Source of the DNA: Candidatus Tisiphia endosymbiont of Nedyus quadrimaculatus
GTDB lineage: Bacteria > Pseudomonadota > Alphaproteobacteria > Rickettsiales > Rickettsiaceae
Assembly (NCBI RefSeq): GCF_964059235.1
Contig: NZ_OZ060452.1
Span: 620,001 to 684,000, forward strand
Direction: 5' to 3'
DNA length: 64,000 bases
Shown: positions 56,187-64,000 of the stretch, piece by piece
Layout of the letters: every line of letters starts with the position of its first letter
Position numbering within the stretch: the stretch's first letter is position 1
Translations under genes and position numbers: made by a program
The notes under the pieces: model-generated
What the model was told of the DNA's origin: nothing
The model's database searches: none
What the model saw: the letters and a program-made list of their open reading frames with translations, nothing else

Positions 56187-56942
56187 CTATTTCGCATCAG
56201 GAAGAGCTGCAAGTGCTGAATTAAACAACTTAGAAAGATTTTTCTTATCCACTTTGTCATTATCAGAAAAACTAGCAATAGTGGTGCCAATCATATCATT
56301 AGACAGTCCTACCGAGTGTGTCCATAGTACCCTACCAGTTGGTACGTCAAGAATAGCTAATCTAACTCGCGAAACTTCTGATGGGTCTGATAAATTGACT
56401 CTACCAGTTATACATCCCTTCAAAATCTCTGTACAAAAATCCCTAGTTACTGCACCAGATGTTTTACTCTCCGCATAGAAATTTATTACAATTAGTAAAT
56501 CAGCTCCGGCTTTTCCACCAAGATCAATTGCAGAAGGAATTTTTTCATCAATAGAATATGCCGCATCCTCTTTCCAAGCTCCACTAGCATAGAGTATATT
56601 TAGAGTCTCATCAAAATTATCCTTAATGTCAACTATGTATTTTGACAATTTGTTATTACCAATTTCTGTTCTAGAGAAAAGTTTAATATTATACCCTTTG
56701 TCCTGCATTTTGGTTATGAATGTATCTACAATATTTTCTTCAAGGCGATCCTCATAACTATAAACTCTCGTTTTTTTGTTAAAAGCATCAATTTGATTTA
56801 CTTCAACTTTTGGTGGTAAAAGTAAAGCAACTTTGGACTTAGTTAGCGATTGCGAATAATCAGGTGCAGATCTAACAAAAGTTGTTTTAGTACAAGCCGA
56901 TGTAGAAAAAAACAGTAAAATTATAAAGAAAATTCTGACCAT
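56187..56942 (-). CDS. Putative lipoprotein of unknown function
   Basis: A 251-residue protein with a lipoprotein signal (MVRIFFIILLFFSTSACTKT; lipobox STSA-C with Cys at 17). The mature part contains KVALLLPPKVEVNQIDAFNK, VDTFITKMQDKGYNIKLFSR and ADLLIVINFYAES, a layout recalling CsgG/LpoB/GNA1162-type alpha/beta periplasmic domains, but not enough for an assignment. Transcribed together with the glycine-zipper lipoprotein upstream (17-base gap). Ends convergent with pgi. Confidence 0.65.
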   Translation of the reverse strand: MVRIFFIILLFFSTSACTKTTFVRSAPDYSQSLTKSKVALLLPPKVEVNQIDAFNKKTRVYSYEDRLEENIVDTFITKMQDKGYNIKLFSRTEIGNNKLSKYIVDIKDNFDETLNILYASGAWKEDAAYSIDEKIPSAIDLGGKAGADLLIVINFYAESKTSGAVTRDFCTEILKGCITGRVNLSDPSEVSRVRLAILDVPTGRVLWTHSVGLSNDMIGTTIASFSDNDKVDKKNLSKLFNSALAALPDAK

Positions 56943-56959
56943 ATAACTATGTATTTTTA

Positions 56960-57511
56960 TTAATTTTTATATGTAGCTGGAATGAGTCTAGTTCTCTTCT
57001 CAGAAAGAATAACTAGAACATCTTGCCCCTCATTTATCACAGGATTGGTTTTATCTTCTCTAGCCTGCACAATGGTGATAATACCTGTCGCACGTACAGC
57101 TGCTATAGCATTTCTTAAAAGTCTGCTACCTTCGTAATAATCGTCTTTCAAATTCGATCTATTAACCTGTACGATATATTCTGTACCTTTTGATGCTCCC
57201 AAAGCAGATTGCATTATTGCACCAGTAACACCTCCAACAATAGCACCACCAACAATTATAGCCGCGTTATTAGTTCCGCTAGCAGCAACCGCCCCACCAG
57301 TAACAGCCCCAGCTAGACCACCAATTGCATTATCACCAAGTCTTTCATCCTCCGTGATTTTGATATCTCTTTTGGCAAGAAGCCTTCCTTCCAATACAAT
57401 ATTTAATGTTGAATCACTAGTATATGTATTTGCCGCAAGATTCCGACCGCAGCTAGAAAGAGTAAAAGCAATTATAAGAATCAAGAAAGTATATAAAAGT
57501 TTTTTAATCAT
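56960..57511 (-). CDS. Glycine-zipper outer-membrane lipoprotein (SlyB-like)
   Basis: A 183-residue lipoprotein: signal MIKKLLYTFLILIIAFTLSS with lipobox LSSC (Cys 21). A glycine-zipper stretch near residues 63-105 (AIGGLAGAVTGGAVAASGTN and IIVGGAIVGGVTGAIMQSAL) is of the kind seen in SlyB and the rickettsial 17-kDa antigen. The C-terminal domain QDVLVILSEKRTRLIPA is beta-rich. Probably stabilises or anchors in the outer membrane. First gene of a two-lipoprotein operon. Confidence 0.85.
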   Translation of the reverse strand: MIKKLLYTFLILIIAFTLSSCGRNLAANTYTSDSTLNIVLEGRLLAKRDIKITEDERLGDNAIGGLAGAVTGGAVAASGTNNAAIIVGGAIVGGVTGAIMQSALGASKGTEYIVQVNRSNLKDDYYEGSRLLRNAIAAVRATGIITIVQAREDKTNPVINEGQDVLVILSEKRTRLIPATYKN

Positions 57512-57753
57512 AAAATTATTATTTTTATATTGTTAATAAAATTTAAGAATGAATTAAAAGTAAGATTATACTAAATTACAATAGATACATGCAATAAATT
57601 ACTATCTCCAGTTGCCAATTGAACTGAATAATTTTTGAGGAATTTTTAGGCAAAATGTAGCTGAATACCGCAAGCAGTATGCAGATATATGTGAGAAACG
57701 GAAGTAAATTTTGACGACAAAATTACCACAAAGAATCCGTTCACAACACTCTC

Positions 57754-57803
57754 ATTAGATATCTTTCGAAACTCGCTTATGCGAGTTTCGAAAGATATCT
57801 AAT
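57754..57803. repeat. Perfect 23-bp palindrome, collapsed RPE-1
   Basis: ATTAGATATCTTTCGAAACT (57754 on) pairs perfectly with 57781-57803, leaving a four-base loop TTAT. The arms match both ends of the RPE-1 inside pgi (CTTTCGAAA...CGCTTATGC), so this is probably an RPE-1 with its centre deleted. It lies just downstream of rplT and could also serve as its terminator. The rest of 57512-57827 has no gene. Confidence 0.75.
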
Positions 57804-57827
57804 AATGATCCAAGAGGTCTAATAAGT

Positions 57828-58184
57828 CTATTGCAGATGAGTCTTTACCTGCACCACTATATCTGCAAAACCTTGTGGGTTGTTGACTGCCAATTCAGCT
57901 AGCACCTTGCGATCGATATCTATGGCAGCTTTTTTCAGTCCACCCATAAACTGTGAATATACTAAATCATGCTCACGTACTGCTGCATTGATTCTTTGTA
58001 TCCAAAGCCCTCTAAAATCACGCTTACGATTTCTACGATCTCTATAAGCATATTGTAGAGCTTTTTCAACTTTTTCAATTGCTACCCTAAAGCAATTATT
58101 CGATCTTCCCCTATAACCTTTAGCAAGTTTGAGAATTTTTTTATGACGATTTTTTGAAACTTTTCCTGATTTTACTCGTGACAT
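57828..58184 (-). CDS. rplT: 50S ribosomal protein L20
   Basis: A 118-residue, very basic ribosomal protein: [60 protein letters not shown] and [15 protein letters not shown]. Binds 23S rRNA early in assembly and, in other bacteria, represses its own operon through the rpmI leader. It follows rpmI by 27 bases on the same strand. infC is not adjacent here. Confidence 0.97.
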   Translation of the reverse strand: MSRVKSGKVSKNRHKKILKLAKGYRGRSNNCFRVAIEKVEKALQYAYRDRRNRKRDFRGLWIQRINAAVREHDLVYSQFMGGLKKAAIDIDRKVLAELAVNNPQGFADIVVQVKTHLQ

Positions 58185-58211
58185 ATCTCACCTATTTCCT
58201 TATTTAAATTA

Positions 58212-58415
58212 TTAAATTCCATATGAAAGAAAGAATTTTTTCAAGTTCTTTGCATCTTGATCGCAGAGAATTGTTGTTCCTCTAAGGTTACGAAGCTGAG
58301 ATTTTGTACGGCGTCGCATGAAATGCTTTTTTCCAGCTTGAGTGGCACAGACTTTGCCAGTAGCAGTAAGCTTAAAGCGCTTTTTTACCGCTGATTTTGT
58401 TTTTAATTTAGGCAT
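58212..58415 (-). CDS. rpmI: 50S ribosomal protein L35
   Basis: A 67-residue basic protein: [20 protein letters not shown], then [16 protein letters not shown], matching L35 in length and sequence. First gene of the rpmI-rplT operon. A ribosome binding site AAGGAA lies before the start. Confidence 0.97.
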   Translation of the reverse strand: MPKLKTKSAVKKRFKLTATGKVCATQAGKKHFMRRRTKSQLRNLRGTTILCDQDAKNLKKFFLSYGI

Positions 58416-58561
58416 TATAATTCCTTTATTTGGTATTTTAAGATCAGTCTAGCAAAAACTAGGCATACCAAAGCCACGTTGCTAATAGACGTAAGTATAA
58501 TATTTTTAAGTATTATTGCAAGTCAATTTTGCAAATATTTTGGCTAGGATCATTTATACCC

Positions 58562-58800
58562 TAATTCGGGATAAGAATTATAATTCTTATCCCGAATTAG
58601 CTGTGATATAAAGAAAAATGTACTCTTGAAGCGGTTCTGCGAGTACATTTTAACTTTTTTATCGTTCAATAGATGATTTTAATAATTAAAATCATCTATT
58701 GAACGCAAATGATATTTTAACAATCAGGTGGGCAGCCGCTTCAAACCTGATTGTTTCTATATATACAGCCGAATTTGGGATAACTTGTTATCCCGAATTC
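58562..58800 (-). repeat. Five-hairpin repeat, copy 2 (inverted)
   Basis: Same order of hairpins as copy 1 read on the minus strand, with different but still paired stems. E is TTCGGGATAAG/CTTATCCCGAA (58562-58599). D is AAAATGTACTC/GAGTACATTTT (58615-58651). C is GTTCAATAGATGATTTTAAT and its complement (58663-58705). B is AACAATCAGGT/ACCTGATTGTT (58719-58755). A is GGGATAAC/GTTATCCC (58771-58800). Loop of D (GAAGCGG) is complementary to loop of B (CCGCTTC). Located upstream of rpmI. Confidence 0.92.
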
Positions 58801-58885
58801 GCGTATTTATATATGTTAATGTTATCTTAACCTCAACTATCGATGTAATAAATTAATAGTAGGCTCAAGTAATCATCGCCATTAG

Positions 58886-59000
58886 GGGTGATGTCACCGC
58901 CATTATGTCATCCCTGCTTCGGTGCGGGATCTAAAAAAATAGCCAAGAAAACTATTAGACTTTTTTAGACCCCGCTACCTTCGCAGGGGTGACATCGACA
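58886..59000. repeat. Intergenic rickettsial hairpin repeat
   Basis: TGTCATCCCTGCTTCGGTGC and GACCCCGCTACCTTCGCAGG pair in part around a spacer with AGCCAAGAAAACTATTAGAC. Lies between five-hairpin copies 2 and 3. Confidence 0.6.
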
Positions 59001-59121
59001 ATAGCCAAATGTACGTTATATCAATTATTAGTTGTGATTTTTGAACTGCCCTCTGAGGGTTATCTTAAAAAATAAGCTAGCTGATTAGTTTAATTTATAG
59101 TAAACTGTAAATTAACCTGAA

Positions 59122-59358
59122 TTCGATGTAACAAGTTACATCGAACTTTCGTGTATATATAGAAACAATCAGGTTTGAAGCGGCTGCCCACCTGATTGTT
59201 AAAATATAACACTCCATTCAATATGTGATTTTAATTATTAAAATCACATATTGAATGATGAAAAAAGTTAAAATGCACTCGCGTCAGCCGTTTCAAGAGT
59301 GCATTTTTCCTTATAACAAAGCCAGTTCGATATAAGAATTATTAATTCTTATATCGAA
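59122..59358 (+). repeat. Five-hairpin repeat, copy 3
   Basis: 237 bp, nearly identical to copy 1 but with informative changes. The A loop is AA, not TT. The B loop is GAAGCGGCTGCCC and the D loop is CGTCAGCCGTTTC, so the loop-loop complementarity is kept by paired substitutions (TTCT/AGAA in copy 1 has become CTG/CAG). It is directly upstream of the outer-membrane protein gene at 59385 and could supply its 5' leader. Confidence 0.92.
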
Positions 59359-59384
59359 CTGAGGTTAAATTAAAAAATAGAATT

Positions 59385-59993
59385 ATGAAAAATTTACTCT
59401 TAGTAACGATTATAGCTATTTCACTTTTATTCTCTGTTTCCTCTTTGGCTATTGAAAATCAATTTTATTTGAAAGCAGAGGTTGGGGCGAATAAAATGGC
59501 TAATATTAAGTTAAATGATAAAAAACTAAAGCAAAATACCGCTATGTTTCTTGGCGGGGGTTTGGGTTATTATATTCTAGATAATGTTAGAGCTGATCTC
59601 ATGCTTGCTTGGATTGCTAATCATCAATCTAAGCATTCTTTTGCCGGTACAGACTCAAAAATTAAGCCTCAAATTGCTACTTTAATGCTTAATGGTTATG
59701 TGGATATTGTTGATATAAGTATTTGTGAATTTTTTGTCGGTGCTGGTGCTGGAGTTGGTCAACTAAAAAACCAAATTACTAAGAATAATGGTGTATCAGT
59801 TTCTAGTGGTAAAAAAAACAACCTAGTCTACCAACTTACTTTTGGAGCTGCTACAAAGTTAGCCCCAGGAGTAAAAGTTGAAGCAGCTTACAGTTGGAAA
59901 GATTTTGGTAGCACAAAAGAAATAAAAAATCATATTAAATCATTAGCATATAAAGGTCATAATGTATCACTCGGCGTCAGGTTGGATGTGTAA
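59385..59993 (+). CDS. Outer-membrane beta-barrel protein (opacity/Adr-like)
   Basis: A 202-residue protein with a signal peptide (MKNLLLVTIIAISLLFSVSS, cut after SLA) and alternating beta-strand pattern: NQFYLKAEVGANKMANIKLN, AMFLGGGLGYYILDNVRADL, ICEFFVGAGAGVGQLKNQ and VKVEAAYSWKDFGS, ending NVSLGVRLDV. It resembles the small eight-stranded opacity-type porins that include rickettsial adhesins Adr1/Adr2. An adhesin role is inference. Five-hairpin copy 3 ends 26 bases before the start. Confidence 0.82.
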   Translation: MKNLLLVTIIAISLLFSVSSLAIENQFYLKAEVGANKMANIKLNDKKLKQNTAMFLGGGLGYYILDNVRADLMLAWIANHQSKHSFAGTDSKIKPQIATLMLNGYVDIVDISICEFFVGAGAGVGQLKNQITKNNGVSVSSGKKNNLVYQLTFGAATKLAPGVKVEAAYSWKDFGSTKEIKNHIKSLAYKGHNVSLGVRLDV

Positions 59994-60000
59994 TATCTAA

Positions 60001-60204
60001 TACCATTTCCCATTATTAACTACGCTAATACTAGTTGTAGTTACTACCCGGAGCTGTCATTCTTAGCAACGGCGGGAATCTAAAAAAATAGCCTAAAAGA
60101 CTATTAAACATTATTATATCCCAGCTTTCGCTGGGATGACATCGTTTTGACATTAGTACTACAACTGTAGTGCTAAATAGCGTAGTTAATAATGGGAAAT
60201 GGTA
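60001..60204. mobile_element. 204-bp MITE, second copy of the 31866 family
   Basis: Perfect 27-bp inverted ends beginning TACCATTTCCCATTATTAAC. Interior closely matches the first copy, with one side of the inner ACTACAGCTGTAGT palindrome reduced to CTAGTTGTAGT. It lies 7 bases after the outer-membrane protein gene. Confidence 0.88.
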
Positions 60205-60359
60205 TAATAGCCTTTGCAGGTTATTCTTTGGATTCCCGCCGTTGCTAAGAATGATATCGTTTTTGGTCCTGTAAGTACCATTACTTACATTGGCTTTTTG
60301 ATCCACGTGGGCAATGCTACCTTCGTAGGAATAACATCGTTGAACAATTCGGACACTAT

Positions 60360-61316
60360 ATGAAAATACCATACCATTGTGATGTTGCCAAAAGGGTTAT
60401 ATTAAAAGAATCTGCTGCATTAGTTGAATTATCTAATAATATTCCTAGTGATTTTAACAATATAGTAGATTATATAATTAACTATAAAGGTAGGATTATT
60501 TTAACCGGCATAGGAAAGAGTGGTTATATAGCTCATAAAATAGCAGCAAGTTTTGCTTCTACCGGTACGGCTGCTTTTTATCTGCACCCAGCTGAGGCTA
60601 GCCACGGTGATCTTGGTATGGTAACTGACAATGATTTAGTATTCATGCTGTCTAATTCAGGGGAGACAAAAGAATTATTTGATATAATGAAATATTGTAA
60701 GAGATTTTCTATAAAAATAATTGCCATGACTATGAATGCCAACTCTACTATAGCAATCAATAGCGATTTCCTATTATTAATACCAAGAATCAATGAAGCA
60801 TCTTATATTGCAGCTCCAACAACTTCTTCAGTAATGATGTTATCTCTTGGAGATGCACTTACCACTTCTGTACATGAAGCACGAGGTTTTTCTGAAGATG
60901 ATTTTCGGTTGTATCATCCTGGGGGGAAGATTGGAGCGAATCTTATAAAGGTAGAGAGCTTAATGCGGGGGAAAGATCAGTTGCCTTTAGTATATGCTGA
61001 TACCTCATTTACCGATACTATATTGGTTATGAATCAAAAGAGTCTTGGATGTGCTATAGTGGTAGATAAAGATTTGAGTTTGGTTGGTATTATAACAGAT
61101 GGAGATTTGCGTAGACATATTAATGATAAAATAGATATGAAGTATGCTCACGATGTAATGACTTCTAACCCAAAACAAATTTCTCCTTCGAAGTTAGCGG
61201 GAGAGGCTTTAGGTGTAATGAATAGTAAATCAATTACTAGCATACCAGTAACTGAAAATAATATAGTAATTGGTATTGTTCATATCCATGACTTACTTAG
61301 GGCAGGAATCAGCTGA
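60360..61316 (+). CDS. kdsD: Arabinose-5-phosphate isomerase KdsD/KpsF
   Basis: A 318-residue enzyme. The SIS domain (~30-180) has ILTGIGKSGYIAHKIAASFA, YLHPAEASHGDLGMVTDNDL and MLSNSGETKELFDIMKYCKR. Two CBS domains follow (~205-315) with SLGCAIVVDKDLSLVGIITD and a similar second repeat. It converts ribulose 5-phosphate to arabinose 5-phosphate, the substrate for KdsA (49619). First gene of an envelope cluster with lptC, lptA and lptB. Confidence 0.96.
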   Translation: MKIPYHCDVAKRVILKESAALVELSNNIPSDFNNIVDYIINYKGRIILTGIGKSGYIAHKIAASFASTGTAAFYLHPAEASHGDLGMVTDNDLVFMLSNSGETKELFDIMKYCKRFSIKIIAMTMNANSTIAINSDFLLLIPRINEASYIAAPTTSSVMMLSLGDALTTSVHEARGFSEDDFRLYHPGGKIGANLIKVESLMRGKDQLPLVYADTSFTDTILVMNQKSLGCAIVVDKDLSLVGIITDGDLRRHINDKIDMKYAHDVMTSNPKQISPSKLAGEALGVMNSKSITSIPVTENNIVIGIVHIHDLLRAGIS

Positions 61317-61383
61317 TGAATGTCCATGATAATGTTAATTAGTTAATTCTTATCCCAAATTCGCGTATAATGTTGGCAATATT

Positions 61384-62019
61384 ATGGTTAAGATTCCCTT
61401 CATAGATAAAGGTAGTAGTGCTATCATTTCATCTTATAGACGTTCAATTAGTCTATCAAAGATCTTATCTTGTTTAGGGATAGTATTAACCTTATATTTA
61501 ATTTATATAAATTTAAATCCTATCAGTAATAATTCAAAATCAACTGAGGACAATAGTAGCAATAGTGCTTTTAATCCAAATGATAAACTCGATTATGAAA
61601 TAAAAATTTCAAATTCAATTTTTAAGGGGTTCAATAAAAACTTAAATCCTTACCAGATTCAGGCTGTGCAAGCAGTTAGGACTTTAGGTAATCAATATAA
61701 ACTAGAAGAAATTAATGCTACATATAAAATAAGTGACAACAAAGACTTAGTGATCAGTGCAAAAAATGGTATATTAAATGAGAATAGTCATATGTTAAAA
61801 TTAAAAAATGATGTACAGTTTTTTTTAGGAGAAAGCACATTAAACGCACAAGAAGCCCAACTGAATCTACTAAATAAAGAAACATATAGTAACACAAGGG
61901 TGGTATTATCTTATAAAAATTGTAAAATTACTTCTAATAATTTTAGTGCTACACATGATAATGATATTATAAATTTCAAAGGTAATGTATCAACGGTTAT
62001 TGATGTATCAGATTTTTAG
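61384..62019 (+). CDS. lptC: LPS export periplasmic anchor LptC
   Basis: A 211-residue protein with one N-terminal membrane helix (ILSCLGIVLTLYLIYIN) and a periplasmic beta-jellyroll (NSIFKGFNKNLNPYQIQAVQ, VISAKNGILNENSHMLKLKN, GNVSTVIDVSDF). Weak sequence conservation is normal for LptC. The call rests on fold pattern plus position between kdsD and lptA/lptB. It links the LptB2FG transporter to LptA. Confidence 0.88.
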   Translation: MVKIPFIDKGSSAIISSYRRSISLSKILSCLGIVLTLYLIYINLNPISNNSKSTEDNSSNSAFNPNDKLDYEIKISNSIFKGFNKNLNPYQIQAVQAVRTLGNQYKLEEINATYKISDNKDLVISAKNGILNENSHMLKLKNDVQFFLGESTLNAQEAQLNLLNKETYSNTRVVLSYKNCKITSNNFSATHDNDIINFKGNVSTVIDVSDF

Positions 62020-62470
62020 CATGATTTGCTATCTATTGCTTGTTCTAATCATGAGTTCATCAGCCTATGGGAAACATCCGTACTCAAAGCATTCGAGTAT
62101 GGATAAATTATATATTAATTCTGACAATTTAGTAATTGATCAAACTAAGAATCAAGCTTGTTTTACAGGAGAGGTGATTTTGTGGTTTGATGATATAATG
62201 GTAAAAACAACTAATTTAGAAATTTTTTATAAAACAGTTGATAATAAAAAAACTATTGATTACATCTCTATACCGTCAAGATTGACTGCTAAGAGGAATA
62301 ATGGTCAAGAGTTACTAACTGCTACTTCTGCAAAATATTTTGTAGAAAGAAAAGAACTAGTACTGCTTGGTGATGTAATAGTACAGAATCAGGATGGTAT
62401 TATAAAAACTGACAAACTAGTATATTATACGGAACTCAATAATATAGATTATAGCAAATCAAAAAATTAG
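61985..62470 (+). CDS. lptA: LPS transport periplasmic protein LptA
   Basis: Up to 161 residues, OstA-like jellyroll: LYINSDNLVIDQTKNQACFT, GEVILWFDDIMVKTTNLEIF, VLLGDVIVQNQDGIIKTDKL. The signal peptide is MICYLLLVLIMSSSAYG. Translation may start at 61985 (weak AAAGG site, 35-base overlap with lptC), 62003 or 62021, and the last puts Met directly before the signal peptide just after the lptC stop. LptA bridges LPS across the periplasm. Confidence 0.9.
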   Translation: MYQRLLMYQIFSMICYLLLVLIMSSSAYGKHPYSKHSSMDKLYINSDNLVIDQTKNQACFTGEVILWFDDIMVKTTNLEIFYKTVDNKKTIDYISIPSRLTAKRNNGQELLTATSAKYFVERKELVLLGDVIVQNQDGIIKTDKLVYYTELNNIDYSKSKN

Positions 62471-62493
62471 TTATGTAAGAAATTTTTTAAAGT

Positions 62494-63231
62494 ATGTCGC
62501 ATTTAATAATAGAGAAATTACAAGTAAGTAGTATTTCAAAATCTTATAATAAGAGAGTGATCCTAAACGACGTATCTCTTCAATTAAAAACAGGAGAAAT
62601 AGTTGGTCTTTTTGGTCCAAACGGTGCAGGTAAAACTACCTGTTTTAGTATTATTATAGGACTTACCAAACCAGATAGTGGAGCATTATTTTATAATGAT
62701 CATGATATTACTCATTTACCGATTTATTTAAGAGCTAGGTTTGGCTTTAGCTATCTTCCTCAAGAACCATCAATTTTTCGTGGGCTATCTGTAGGAGATA
62801 ATATTAGATTAATGCTAGAGGTTTTAGAACATGACCAAGAAATTATCGAACAAAAAACATTAGATTTGCTTAAAGAATTTTCTATTCTTCATCTAAAAGA
62901 CATGCCAGCAATAGGATTATCCGGCGGAGAAAGACGTAGGCTAGAAATCGCAAGAACAATAGCACTAGATCCCAAATTTATTATGCTTGACGAACCACTT
63001 GCAGGCATTGATCCGTTAGCAATTGAGGATCTTAAAAATTTGATTGTTCACTTACGTAACCGCAATATCGGCATCCTAATTACCGATCACAATGTTAGAG
63101 ATACTCTTAATATAGTTGATAGAGCCTATGTTATTTACGAAGGAAAAGTCCTATTAGAAGGAACTCCACAAGAAATAGCCACAAGCTATCAAGTAAAGGA
63201 AGTATATCTAGGGCAATCTTTTTGTTTGTAA
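62494..63231 (+). CDS. lptB: LPS export ABC transporter ATPase LptB
   Basis: A 245-residue ATPase: Walker A GLFGPNGAGKTTCFSIIIGL, Q-loop region FSYLPQEPSIFRGLSVGDNI, signature LSGGERRRLEIARTIALDP, Walker B FIMLDEPLAGIDPLAI and switch ITDHNVRDTLNIVDRAYVIY. Drives LPS extraction with LptF and LptG, which are not in the window. Last gene of the kdsD-lptCAB cluster. Confidence 0.97.
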   Translation: MSHLIIEKLQVSSISKSYNKRVILNDVSLQLKTGEIVGLFGPNGAGKTTCFSIIIGLTKPDSGALFYNDHDITHLPIYLRARFGFSYLPQEPSIFRGLSVGDNIRLMLEVLEHDQEIIEQKTLDLLKEFSILHLKDMPAIGLSGGERRRLEIARTIALDPKFIMLDEPLAGIDPLAIEDLKNLIVHLRNRNIGILITDHNVRDTLNIVDRAYVIYEGKVLLEGTPQEIATSYQVKEVYLGQSFCL

Positions 63232-63282
63232 TAATAGACTTCTTGCCATCAGCAATTATAAATTCACGCTGGCAAAGCTTTC

Positions 63283-63481
63283 CATAGTACCCTACATTTT
63301 TTATATAACCACTATTAAAATGGCTGCTGATCGTCATTGCGAGGAGTCGCTGAAAGCGACGACGCGGCAATCCAGGATACGCGAAGCGTACTAGAAAAAA
63401 CAGCTTCGCTGTTTACCTAGATCGCCACGGCATCTAAAGATGCCTCGCGATGACGATTATAGAAAAATGTAGGGTACTATG
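63283..63481. mobile_element. 199-bp MITE with CATAGTACCCTACATTTTT ends, copy 2
   Basis: Perfect 19-bp inverted ends CATAGTACCCTACATTTTT (63283-63301) and the complement at 63463-63481. Interior hairpins include GATACGCGAAGCGTACTAG and AACAGCTTCGCTGTT. The interior also carries GTCATTGCGAGGAGTCGCTG, akin to the palindromic repeat at 49461. Copy 1 is at 45109. Confidence 0.88.
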
Positions 63482-63545
63482 AAAGCCTTCCCGCGTAGAG
63501 GCTGTTAAACCAATGTCTTACATTGAACTCAGGTTAGTTAATAAT

Positions 63546-64000
63546 TTATGCTTTAATTACAATAGTAGATAATATGGTACGGTTATATAATTCTCCAGTA
63601 TGGCAGGCACGTCGATAACTTGGATATTTCTCAGGGTTAGTATATGTATCTTCTAGCATCCTTGTTATATCTTTAATACCCGCTTTTTGCAGTTGAAGTT
63701 CTACATAAGCTGGTAAATCGAACATATAATGCTTTGTTCTCAAAGAGGCACTAAAAAACTTTGAGTTCTCAGCCCGCTGCTTTATAAAATTATCGTAAAA
63801 TTCTTGGTCTACCTCATAAGAATATTGTTGAATACTAGGGCAAATAATAGCCTTAATATTTTTTGCTCCTTTCTCATGCATTAGTTCTACCAAATTATTA
63901 GTGATACCAGCTTTAGCTCCACGCCAACCACAATGAGCTACCCCTATAACCTTACCATCTTCGCTACTAAGTAGAATAGGAACGCAATCAGCAGTTTGTA
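63546..64000 (-). CDS. Laccase-domain protein (YfiH/purine nucleoside phosphorylase family), 5' end beyond window
   Basis: About 150 C-terminal residues are visible. TADCVPILLSSEDGK and VIGVAHCGWRGAKAGITNNL are the hallmark copper/zinc-binding region of the Cu-oxidase_4/YfiH family, followed by GAKNIKAIICPSIQQYSYEV and the end YPSYRRACHTGELYNRT. Family members have been shown to act as purine nucleoside phosphorylases or adenosine deaminases. The N-terminus lies past the right edge. The ACHTGE tail is unusual compared with the common RDG-x-TGR end. Confidence 0.85.
   Translation of the reverse strand, partial: QTADCVPILLSSEDGKVIGVAHCGWRGAKAGITNNLVELMHEKGAKNIKAIICPSIQQYSYEVDQEFYDNFIKQRAENSKFFSASLRTKHYMFDLPAYVELQLQKAGIKDITRMLEDTYTNPEKYPSYRRACHTGELYNRTILSTIVIKA

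Noticed and set aside
60031-60372. 113-codon minus-strand frame downstream of the outer-membrane protein
   Set aside because: It is formed entirely by the MITE and neighbouring hairpin repeats.

Overview
The window is AT-rich (about two-thirds A+T) alphaproteobacterial DNA. It almost certainly comes from a Rickettsia or a close relative in the Rickettsiaceae. The evidence is the gene set (split accessory genes, proP-type transporter, small SpoT-like synthetase, kdsA, kdsD-lptC-lptA-lptB, groES-groEL, tolB), the in-frame Rickettsia palindromic elements inside pgi and ppiD, the ankyrin and LRR proteins, and the very high load of insertion sequences. A short-form glucose-6-phosphate isomerase and a beta-carbonic anhydrase are not what I expect of the pathogenic spotted-fever or typhus species. 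That leans towards an insect- or protist-associated lineage (Torix or Megaira-like), but this is inference.

Region 1 (1-18.6 kb) is an accessory island. It holds a SNF2 helicase with an overlapping SWIM-domain gene, remnants of an Rpn nuclease and of serine recombinases, two ankyrin proteins, a ProQ/FinO-type RNA chaperone, and two VapBC-type toxin-antitoxin pairs, each followed at once by a serine recombinase (one intact, one wrecked). Mobile DNA in this region comprises IS982, an IS4 fragment, IS256, and an IS21 remnant holding an IS66 that carries an IS200-type tail. Region 2 (18.6-24.2 kb) has tRNA-Thr, tolB, an aberrant tRNA-Val-like gene, and an IS21 whose istB is broken by both an IS5 and a palindromic element.

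Region 3 (24.2-36.8 kb) is rich in candidate host-interaction genes: an LRR/threonine-repeat membrane protein, a secreted phospholipase D-like protein, an alpha/beta hydrolase, and a 691-residue protein with a kinase-like catalytic loop. These are followed by exonuclease III, a coiled-coil protein, an IS110/IS1111 element inserted in a MITE, and a BPL_N-domain protein. Region 4 (36.8-64 kb) is mostly conserved chromosome: SDR/DUF2269 operon, RelA/SpoT-like synthetase, gmk, ubiX, carbonic anhydrase, groESL, ppiD, tpiA-secG, kdsA, an MFS transporter, a methyltransferase, ffh, pgi, two lipoproteins, rpmI-rplT, an outer-membrane barrel, the kdsD-lptCAB envelope cluster and a laccase-domain gene cut by the right edge. 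The kdsA, kdsD and lpt genes together supply and transport Kdo-containing lipopolysaccharide.

Intergenic DNA is packed with structured repeats: several MITE families with clean inverted ends, and many short hairpins. The most striking is a 237-239 bp element made of five consecutive hairpins. It occurs three times, with compensatory changes in the stems and with two hairpin loops complementary to each other. I regard that element as the best candidate for something undescribed.
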